DNA of 5,952 nt, taken from the NCBI GenBank assembly GCA_017407885.1, contig JAFQVU010000006.1, forward strand, positions 1 to 5,952. The letters run 5' to 3'. Position 1 is the first letter of the stretch; the number at the start of each line of letters is the position of its first letter. Shown in pieces: positions 1-5,187 of the stretch. The DNA is from Clostridia bacterium. GTDB lineage: Bacteria; Bacillota_A; Clostridia; Oscillospirales; CAG-272. The notes beneath the pieces were generated by a model. It was not told where the DNA came from. It saw only the letters and a list, made by a program, of their open reading frames with translations, and did no database searches. Made by a program: the position numbers and the translations under genes.

Positions 1-1250
1 AAAACGAACGCTACATCTGCCACTTCCCCGAAGACAACACCATTTGGTCTATCAACTCCGGTTACGGCGGAAACGTTCTGCTGGGTAAGAAGTGCTTCGC
101 TCTGCGTATCGCTTCCTTCCTGGGCCGTCTGGAAGGCTGGATGGCTGAACACATGCTGATCCTGGGCGTGGAATACCCCAACGGCGAAGTGAAGTATATC
201 TCCGCTGCCTTCCCCTCCGCATGCGGCAAGACCAACCTGGCTATGCTGATTCCTCCGGAAATCTACCAGAAGCAGGGTTACAAGGTATGGTGCGTAGGTG
301 ACGATATTGCATGGCTGCGGATCGGCAAGGACGGCAGACTTTGGGCTGTTAACCCCGAGAACGGTTTCTTTGGTGTTGCACCGGGTACAAACGAGCAGTC
401 TAATCCCAACGCTCTCCATACCTGCATGAAGAACACCATCTTCACAAACGTAGTTCACAATCTTGAAAACAACACCGTTTGGTGGGAAGGTCTCGACAAG
501 AATCCCCCTGCAAACGCTATGGACTGGAAGGGCAACAAGTGGGACTACACCAAGTATGATAAGAAAGATAAGTCCACCTGCGGCGCTCATCCTAACTCCC
601 GTTTCACCGCTTCTGCGGCTAACTGTCCTTGCCTCTCTTCCGAGTTTAATAATCCGGCAGGCGTTCCGATCTCCGCTATTATCTTCGGCGGAAGACGCGC
701 AAAGACCGCTCCGCTGGTATATCAGGCAAGAAACTGGCAGCATGGTGTGTTCGTAGGCTCTATCATGGCTTCCGAGACTACAGCTGCAGCCACCGGCGCA
801 GTCGGCGTTGTAAGACGTGACCCGATGGCAATGCGTCCGTTCACCGGTTACGATATGGGCGACTACTTCGGTCACTGGCTCGCAATGGGCAAGAAGATAT
901 CCAATCCTCCGATGATCTTCAATGTAAACTGGTTCAGAACCGATGACGAAGGTCACTTCATCTGGCCCGGATTCGGAGACAATATGCGCGTTGTTATGTG
1001 GATTCTTGCACGCTGTGCAGGCGAAGTTGATGCTGTTGAAACTCCTATCGGATTTGTTCCGAAGGCAGAAGACATTGAGATTGACGGTCTCGACATCACT
1101 GTTGATACTGTACGCGAGCTTCTTGATGTTGATGCGGCTCTCTGGAAAGAAGAGCTTGCAGGTATCGACGAGTTCTACAAGCAGATCGGCGACCGTGTTC
1201 CGAAGGAGCTTTACGACGAGCTTGATGCTCTTAAAGCAAGACTTGGTTAA
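1..1250 (+). CDS. pckG: Phosphoenolpyruvate carboxykinase (GTP), 3' part
   Basis: The enzyme interconverts oxaloacetate plus GTP with phosphoenolpyruvate, CO2 and GDP in the cytoplasm, at the junction of gluconeogenesis, anaplerosis and fermentation. The 5' end is outside the window. The frame is open from base 3, giving about 415 residues; the family is usually about 600, so roughly the first third is missing. The ATG at 141 is internal (Met before AEHMLILG) and is not the start. Seen directly: the GTP-PEPCK P-loop with its reactive cysteine, FPSACGKTN, with Cys at 222-224; the metal-binding kinase-2 motif beginning Asp-Asp at 300-305; FGGRRAKTAP from 684; and the nucleotide-site stretch PMIFNVNWFR from 909. 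The cysteine-containing P-loop and FGGRR separate it from the ATP-type enzyme (PckA). The gene ends at a bidirectional terminator and is convergent with yigZ. Leucine codon choice changes abruptly near base 320-340 (see findings). Confidence 0.97.
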   Translation, partial: NERYICHFPEDNTIWSINSGYGGNVLLGKKCFALRIASFLGRLEGWMAEHMLILGVEYPNGEVKYISAAFPSACGKTNLAMLIPPEIYQKQGYKVWCVGDDIAWLRIGKDGRLWAVNPENGFFGVAPGTNEQSNPNALHTCMKNTIFTNVVHNLENNTVWWEGLDKNPPANAMDWKGNKWDYTKYDKKDKSTCGAHPNSRFTASAANCPCLSSEFNNPAGVPISAIIFGGRRAKTAPLVYQARNWQHGVFVGSIMASETTAAATGAVGVVRRDPMAMRPFTGYDMGDYFGHWLAMGKKISNPPMIFNVNWFRTDDEGHFIWPGFGDNMRVVMWILARCAGEVDAVETPIGFVPKAEDIEIDGLDITVDTVRELLDVDAALWKEELAGIDEFYKQIGDRVPKELYDELDALKARLG

Positions 1251-1263
1251 TTAAATAATATGT

Positions 1264-1294
1264 AAAACCCTCTCGTTTTAACGAGAGGGTTTTT
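1264..1294. terminator. Bidirectional intrinsic terminator between pckG and yigZ
   Basis: A perfect 10-bp stem CCCTCTCGTT (1268-1277) / AACGAGAGGG (1280-1289) with a 2-base central loop is followed by TTTTT (1290-1294) on the plus strand. It is preceded by AAAA (1264-1267), which reads as a U-tract on the minus strand. It lies 13 bases after the pckG stop and 3 bases beyond the yigZ stop, so it can end both convergent transcripts. Confidence 0.93.
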
Positions 1295-1297
1295 GTA

Positions 1298-1963
1298 TTA
1301 CCTAAAATCAAACCGTTCACCAAGTGTCTCGGGAACGATGCTGCCGGCAAACATTTCTGCGAGCTTGTCCGTGAATTCGGCGTATTTTGTTGCCTTGATT
1401 GCAAGTCGAAGCGTTACACTGCCGCCAAAATCGCTTGCATCGACGATAATACCGTATTTCGGAAATTCATAGTTTATCTTCTGATATGCCGCATAGTCAC
1501 AAATGATGCGGAATTCGGTGTAGCTTTCGTATGTCACAATGTGAGCCGCATCAAGCGCAATCTTCGCGCCGTTCGCGTAAGCGCGGACGAGTCCGCCGGC
1601 ACCGAGAAGTATTCCGCCGAAGTAGCGTGTGACGACGACACAGCAATCATCCGCACCGCTCTTTTTGATAACATCGAGTATCGGAACCCCTGCTGTACCT
1701 TGCGGCTCGCCGTCATCTGAATAACGTGCGATGCCGCCTCCGTTCAGCTGGTACGCATAGCAGTTGTGACGTGCATCTGCGTGCTTTTTGCGGATTTTTG
1801 CGATGAACGCTGTAGCTTCCTCTTCCGTTTTCACTGGACAGGCATACCCGATGAACACCGATTTCTTTTCGGTAAACTCCGCCGATGCTTCGCGCTCAAG
1901 TGTCGTATATGTGCGTGGAGATTCAGCTATGGGGGAATCAATATTCTTCGTCTTCTTCGCCAT
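1298..1963 (-). CDS. yigZ: YigZ / IMPACT family protein
   Basis: This is a 221-residue protein of the UPF0029/IMPACT family. Bacterial members are YigZ-like; the eukaryotic relative IMPACT modulates translation-stress signalling through Gcn1, but the bacterial role is not settled. Seen: the family block YSDDGEPQGTAGVPIL at residues 81-96, and the signature TRYFGGILLGAGGLVRAY at 112-129, followed by a C-terminal half (about 145-221) matching the small ferredoxin-like DUF1949 domain. Length is normal for the family, with a short Lys-rich N-terminus. I chose the ATG at 1963 over an in-frame GTG at 1972 because GGTGA (1969-1973) sits 5 bases before the ATG. The start lies inside the 3' end of hflX (26-base overlap in another frame), which suggests translational coupling and one transcript ending at the 1264-1294 terminator. 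Family assignment is secure; function is not. Confidence 0.92.
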   Translation of the reverse strand: MAKKTKNIDSPIAESPRTYTTLEREASAEFTEKKSVFIGYACPVKTEEEATAFIAKIRKKHADARHNCYAYQLNGGGIARYSDDGEPQGTAGVPILDVIKKSGADDCCVVVTRYFGGILLGAGGLVRAYANGAKIALDAAHIVTYESYTEFRIICDYAAYQKINYEFPKYGIIVDASDFGGSVTLRLAIKATKYAEFTDKLAEMFAGSIVPETLGERFDFR

Positions 1964-3260
1964 CTGCTTCACCGTCTTTTTTCACTCTGTAGCGGTCATA
2001 CTGACCGCGTGTTTTTGCATCAACCGTGGCGCGGACTGTGACTGCCTCGCTTCCGTAATCGATGTCGATTATTTCTGCCGATGCGTACAGGCGGTTGACA
2101 ATACCTGCATCCGAATTTGGGATAACGAAAGTTTCATCGGTTTTTCCATTCTGCACCATTATTTCAAGCTTTTCAATAAGCTCATCGAGTCCTTCTCCGG
2201 TAAGCGCAGATACTGCAACGGTGTTTTTGTCGGGGTTAATCGCGAGATGCCCGAAACCAAGCTCGGCGCGGTCGCATTTATTATAGACGTAAAGCGTGGG
2301 CTTGCCTTTATCGTTCCCAGACTGTTCCATAAGCTCGGAGAGAAGCTTTTCGGTGACAGCGAGCTGGTTCATAGCTTCGGGATCGGAAGCGTCGATGATT
2401 ATAAGGATAATATCTGCCCATACTGCTTCGTCAAGTGTTGATTTGAATGCTTTGATAAGATGATGAGGAAGGTTGCGAATGAAGCCAACTGTGTCCGTAA
2501 GCAGAATATCGACACCGCAGGGAAGTGTAAATTTGCGCGTGGTGGTATCAAGAGTTGCGAAAAGTTTATCCTCGGCGAGGATCCCTGCATCCGTGAGCTT
2601 GTTAAGAAGAGTTGATTTTCCGGCGTTGGTGTATCCGACTATCGAAACCTTCGTAATGCCCGAGCGCTCGCGCGCCTTTCGTTTGGTTAGTCTGCCCCGT
2701 TCCAAATCTTCAAGCTCCGCGTTTAGCTGTTCTTCGCGGCGTCTCAAGTGACGGCGGTCAGTCTCAAGCTTCGATTCACCGGGTCCTCGTGTGCCGATAC
2801 CGCCGCCAAGACGGGAAAGTTCCGTGCCTTTTCCTGTGAGTCGTGGGGCAGTATATTTAAGCTGTGCAAGCTCGACCTGCAGTTTACCCTCGCGTGAGGT
2901 CGCGTGAAGCGCGAATATGTCAAGAATGAGCATAGAGCGGTCAAGTACACGCACATCACAGTCGATACCGTCCTCGATATTGCGTATCTGCATGGGGGAC
3001 AGCTCGAGGTCAAAAATGACGAGCTTGATGTCATTGACCTTGCAGAGGTCTGATAACTCGGCAAGCTTACCGCTGCCAATACAAGTACGATGATTAGGCG
3101 AATCAAGTGACTGTATCATTTTGGCAAAAACGCTTCCGCCGGCGGTGTCAAGCAGTCTCTCAAGCTCGGCGATCGAAGTTTCGCATTCGCCGTCTTTCAT
3201 TTTATCTGTATTTACCGCGACAAGCACGGCTCTTTCAAAATCTTCCATATTTATGACCAT
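1938..3260 (-). CDS. hflX: GTPase HflX (ribosome-splitting/rescue GTPase)
   Basis: HflX binds the 50S subunit or 70S ribosome and, in studied bacteria, splits stalled or heat- or antibiotic-damaged ribosomes. Seen, numbered from the Met at 3248: an N-terminal HflX nucleotide-binding domain; the conserved linker GGGIGTRGPGESKLETDRR; a basic coiled region; then the G domain with G1 GYTNAGKS (205-212), G3 DTVG (252-255), G4 NKCD (323-326) and G5 SAL (347-349). The C-terminus is very acidic (GEADGEEDEEY). Three starts are possible: ATG 3248 (436 residues), ATG 3260 (440) and TTG 3407 (489). Lengths of about 410-440 are usual, so the two ATGs fit homology; I placed the start at 3260. Neither ATG has a Shine-Dalgarno at normal spacing: the nearest purine run lies beyond a hairpin. 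The TTG has a near-consensus one. It overlaps yigZ by 26 bases downstream and follows the rpmE terminator. Confidence 0.95.
   Translation of the reverse strand: MVINMEDFERAVLVAVNTDKMKDGECETSIAELERLLDTAGGSVFAKMIQSLDSPNHRTCIGSGKLAELSDLCKVNDIKLVIFDLELSPMQIRNIEDGIDCDVRVLDRSMLILDIFALHATSREGKLQVELAQLKYTAPRLTGKGTELSRLGGGIGTRGPGESKLETDRRHLRRREEQLNAELEDLERGRLTKRKARERSGITKVSIVGYTNAGKSTLLNKLTDAGILAEDKLFATLDTTTRKFTLPCGVDILLTDTVGFIRNLPHHLIKAFKSTLDEAVWADIILIIIDASDPEAMNQLAVTEKLLSELMEQSGNDKGKPTLYVYNKCDRAELGFGHLAINPDKNTVAVSALTGEGLDELIEKLEIMVQNGKTDETFVIPNSDAGIVNRLYASAEIIDIDYGSEAVTVRATVDAKTRGQYDRYRVKKDGEADGEEDEEY
1969..1973 (-). promoter_or_regulatory. Ribosome binding site deciding the yigZ start
   Basis: Read on the minus strand this is GGTGA, a match to the 3' half of AGGAGGTGA, 5 bases upstream of the ATG at 1963. 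The alternative GTG start at 1972 would overlap this site, which is why the ATG was preferred. The site is inside the hflX coding sequence, so ribosomes finishing hflX would pass over it. Confidence 0.55.
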
Positions 3261-3417
3261 AGCTTTCGCCAAGCGAAAGCTTCCTTTCCTGTCCTTCTTG
3301 CAGCGTGGTTTGCGCAGCAAAACATCGCTTGTTAAGCGATTGTAACAGCAACAACTTGTAAACCAAGTTGTTGCTACAAAAGGTAGTTTGAAAGATTTAT
3401 CTTTCAAACTTATACCT
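3261..3417 (-). repeat. Tandem array of five dissimilar hairpins upstream of hflX
   Basis: Five inverted repeats are packed into about 157 bases. In hflX transcription order they are: H1, 12-bp stem AGTTTGAAAGAT with a 2-base loop (3385-3410), extendable outward; H2, 12-bp stem AGCAACAACTTG with a 5-base loop (3347-3375); H3, 7-bp ATCGCTT with a 3-base loop (3324-3340); H4, TTTGC around a 3-base loop (about 3309-3321); and H5, 9-bp AGCTTTCGC with a 3-base loop (3261-3281), which ends at the base before the ATG at 3260. The stems differ in sequence, so this is not a direct-repeat or CRISPR array. None is followed by a clean U-tract on the minus strand, so they are not ordinary terminators. The hflX frame is open throughout. 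It may be a structured mRNA leader, a translated insertion, or a mobile palindromic element; the sequence alone does not decide. Confidence 0.85.
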
Positions 3418-3419
3418 CC
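3379..3419 (-). promoter_or_regulatory. Shine-Dalgarno/TTG start buried in hairpin H1 of the hflX leader
   Basis: On the minus strand GGAGGT (3414-3419) is followed after 6 bases by TTG (3405-3407), the first codon of a frame that runs without a stop into hflX. The TTG lies within the left arm of H1. Beyond the 12-bp stem, ACCTTT (3379-3384) can pair with all of GGAGGT (four Watson-Crick pairs and two G-U pairs) across a 3-base bulge. The ribosome site and start codon would thus be closed when H1 folds. Pairing is read from sequence; a regulatory role is inferred. Confidence 0.5.
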
Positions 3420-3460
3420 GTGTGGATTTTAGTTTCCGGAGAAATTTTTGTTTTATAAAC

Positions 3461-3503
3461 GAAAAAGGGATATGAAGCCGTCCAATAAAGACGCTTCATA
3501 CCC
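3461..3503 (-). terminator. Intrinsic terminator of rpmE
   Basis: On the minus strand GGG-TATGAAGC-GTC pairs with GAC-GCTTCATA-CCC across an AT-rich 7-base loop, with single-base bulges, and is followed by TTTTT (plus-strand A-run 3462-3466). It starts 16 bases after the rpmE stop. It separates rpmE from hflX, although read-through into hflX is possible because no clear hflX promoter is visible after it. Confidence 0.88.
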
Positions 3504-3519
3504 CAAAAGAACGAAATAA

Positions 3520-3723
3520 TTATTTCGCCTGTTCAAGACGCTTCTTGAACTTATCTACACGACCGCCTGCATCAACGAGCTTCTGCTTGCCGGTGAAGAA
3601 CGGGTGGCACTTAGAGCAAATTTCAACTCTCATATCGCCTTTGGTAGAACGGGTTACAACGGTTTCGCCGCAAGCGCACTTAATTGTAACTTCCTTGTAT
3701 TCGGGATGGATTCCTTCCTTCAT
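3520..3723 (-). CDS. rpmE: 50S ribosomal protein L31 (bL31), zinc-binding form
   Basis: A 67-residue component of the large ribosomal subunit that helps bridge it to the 30S head. Seen: the L31 start MKEGIHPEY and a zinc ribbon with four cysteines, C16-x-C18 and C36-x-x-C39, followed by HPFFTGKQK, a hallmark of the family. All four cysteines are present, so this is the zinc-containing C+ type rather than the zinc-free paralogue used in zinc shortage. The start at 3723 is chosen over the longer open frame (to 3786) because GAGGTG lies 6 bases upstream and because L31 proteins begin here. It is transcribed alone from its own promoter (3787-3815) with a leader of about 57 bases, and ends at the terminator at 3461-3503. 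Confidence 0.97.
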   Translation of the reverse strand: MKEGIHPEYKEVTIKCACGETVVTRSTKGDMRVEICSKCHPFFTGKQKLVDAGGRVDKFKKRLEQAK

Positions 3724-3748
3724 GATAAACACCTCACATAAAATATTT

Positions 3749-3766
3749 GCATGGATTTTGCCATGC
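3749..3766 (-). promoter_or_regulatory. Hairpin in the rpmE mRNA leader
   Basis: A perfect 6-bp stem GCATGG / CCATGC with a 6-base A-rich loop (CAAAAT on the minus strand) lies between the inferred transcription start (about 3780) and the ribosome site (3730-3735). Leaders of L31 genes in several phyla carry short conserved structures thought to bind L31 for feedback control. Whether this hairpin is one of these is an inference from position, not a match I can confirm. Confidence 0.45.
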
Positions 3767-3786
3767 GGTTTTATATCATACACCAT

Positions 3787-3815
3787 AGTATAACATATAT
3801 TTTCTCAAAAATCAA
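3787..3815 (-). promoter_or_regulatory. SigA-type promoter of rpmE with extended -10
   Basis: On the minus strand there is TTGATT (3810-3815), a 17-base spacer, then TATACT (3787-3792) preceded by TGT, forming an extended -10 TGTTATACT. Spacing is ideal and both boxes are close to consensus. The upstream side is A/T-tract rich, as in strong ribosomal promoters. The predicted start is near 3780. Confidence 0.85.
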
Positions 3816-3871
3816 TAGTTTTTTCAAAAAAAGTTATTTTATATGTGAGAAAATTTAACTGTTCCTAACGG

Positions 3872-5050
3872 TCAGTCCGAATTTACCGAAGTGTAGGAAT
3901 TTACATATATGCGCGGTATTCGTTCTGAAATGCCGCATACAAGCTCATATGGGATAGTTCCCATCATTTTAGCGAGATTATCAGCCCGTACACGTTCATC
4001 TGCTCCCATAAGTGTTGCTATAGAATCTACCTTGGCTGACGGTATATCGGTTACATCGACCATCATCTGATCCATGCAGACACGTCCGAGAATCGGTGCG
4101 TATTTTTCATCGATTATTACCCCGGCTTTGTTAGATAACAGTCGAGGATATCCGTCTGCGTAACCGACTGAAAGCGTTGCAACACGTGTTTCACGTTCGG
4201 TTACAAATGTGTGCCCGTAGCTTATGCCGACACCTGCAGGGAGAGTTTTTACTGCGGTGATACGTGCACGAAGTGCCATTGCAGGCTTCAAGGGAAGAAT
4301 GCGCTCCGTTTCGTATGAAGGGTTATATCCGTATAGGCAGATGCCCTCGCGCACGAGGTCGTATTTATTTGCAAATGCTGATTCGGTGAGTGCCGCGCTG
4401 TTGCAAAGGCTCAAATATTTCGGCTCAATACCCTCATTTGAAAGTGAGAGAGCAAATTTTTCAAAACATTCTGTCTGATGCATAGCGGAGGTCTTATCGA
4501 CTTGATCTGCACAAGCATAGTGACTGAACAGGCCCTCAATTTTAATATTCGGCAGAGCTGCAATTCTTTTAGCGAGCGCGAGCCCCTCGGAGGCCTTTTC
4601 GGGATTGGTACATTCAATTCCGATACGAGACATTCCTGTATCGGCAACCAAAAAGCAAGAAAATACTATTCCTTTTTGGCTTGCTTCTTCAGAAAGAGCA
4701 CGAGCTGATTCAATATGAAATATGCTCGGTATTATTTTGGTCTGCTGTACTAATTTACTATACAGTGAGGGATGTGTTTCGCTCAAAATAAGAATAGGCG
4801 ATTTTATACCTGCTTCTCTCAATTCAAGCGCTTCCGGTAGAGTTGCGACTGCAAAAAAGTTTGCGCCACAGTAGTTTTCAAGCTCAGTTGCAACGGTTAT
4901 CGCACCGTGTCCGTATGCATTTGCTTTAACGACTGCAACCAATTTTGCATCGTGTGCTTTTGCGTGTGCGGCGGCGGCATTGTAATTCTGACGGATTGCC
5001 GCGAGGTCTATCTCCGCCCACGCGCGAGTCATTTTTATATCTATTCCCAT
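3872..5050 (-). CDS. alr: Alanine racemase
   Basis: A PLP enzyme that interconverts L- and D-alanine in the cytoplasm, supplying D-Ala for peptidoglycan. Seen: WAEIDLAAIRQN near the N-terminus, the PLP lysine in VVKANAYGHG (Lys42), the opposite catalytic tyrosine in GISYGHTF (Tyr278), RVCMDQMMVDVT, and the C-terminal YELVCGISERIPRIY. At 392 residues it is slightly longer than the usual 360-390, with a TSVNSD tail. Both PLP-side residues are intact, so activity is expected. Start choice is uncertain: ATG 5050 has AGGGAG about 15 bases upstream, which is far, while ATG 5032 (MTRAWAEIDL) fits homologues but has only a weak GGGA. Upstream is a 113-base gap after the esterase gene, with at best a weak promoter (TTGTGG, 18 bases, AATAAT on the minus strand). 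No convincing terminator is seen before the rpmE promoter. Confidence 0.96.
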   Translation of the reverse strand: MGIDIKMTRAWAEIDLAAIRQNYNAAAAHAKAHDAKLVAVVKANAYGHGAITVATELENYCGANFFAVATLPEALELREAGIKSPILILSETHPSLYSKLVQQTKIIPSIFHIESARALSEEASQKGIVFSCFLVADTGMSRIGIECTNPEKASEGLALAKRIAALPNIKIEGLFSHYACADQVDKTSAMHQTECFEKFALSLSNEGIEPKYLSLCNSAALTESAFANKYDLVREGICLYGYNPSYETERILPLKPAMALRARITAVKTLPAGVGISYGHTFVTERETRVATLSVGYADGYPRLLSNKAGVIIDEKYAPILGRVCMDQMMVDVTDIPSAKVDSIATLMGADERVRADNLAKMMGTIPYELVCGISERIPRIYVNSYTSVNSD

Positions 5051-5146
5051 AGTTCTATTGTATGACTCCCTTCGTGCTTTTGTTGTGTATTATTGTTTAT
5101 CGTGTTTACGTCCCACAAACTCGAATTCAATATATTTTCAATTGTT

Positions 5147-5187
5147 ATCGCATAAATTGCGATTTATTCGCCGTCGTCGAATAAATC
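5147..5187 (-). repeat. Two adjoining hairpins spanning the esterase stop codon
   Basis: GATTTATTCG (5161-5170) and CGAATAAATC (5178-5187) form a perfect 10-bp stem with a 7-base loop that contains the last sense codons and stop of the esterase gene. A second perfect stem, ATCGCA (5147-5152) / TGCGAT (5158-5163) with a 5-base loop, overlaps it by three bases. Neither has a U-tract on the minus strand, so a Rho-independent terminator is doubtful. They may stabilise or process the mRNA 3' end. Confidence 0.5.

Noticed and set aside
141..1250. pckG beginning at ATG 141
   Set aside because: The frame is open to base 3 and the upstream residues (GYGGN, LLGKKCFALRIASF) are conserved GTP-PEPCK sequence, so the gene starts outside the window.
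1788..2441. 217-codon plus-strand open frame opposite hflX and yigZ
   Set aside because: It lies antisense to two well-supported genes, has no recognisable motifs and no ribosome site; it is a shadow of the minus-strand coding.
3261..3417. CRISPR array or integron attachment sites
   Set aside because: The repeats are inverted and mutually dissimilar, with no constant spacing, no direct repeats and no cas or integrase gene nearby.
3408..3466. Promoter for hflX
   Set aside because: A TAAAAT box exists on the minus strand just before GGAGGT, but no matching -35 at 16-18 bases, and the leader would be almost absent. Read-through from rpmE or an unrecognised promoter is possible.
3724..3786. Longer L31 with 21 extra N-terminal residues
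   Set aside because: The extension overlaps the transcription start and leader, and the good ribosome site plus family alignment point to 3723.
4411..4708. Overlapping open frames within alr on both strands
   Set aside because: They are contained within a clear alanine racemase frame and show no independent features.
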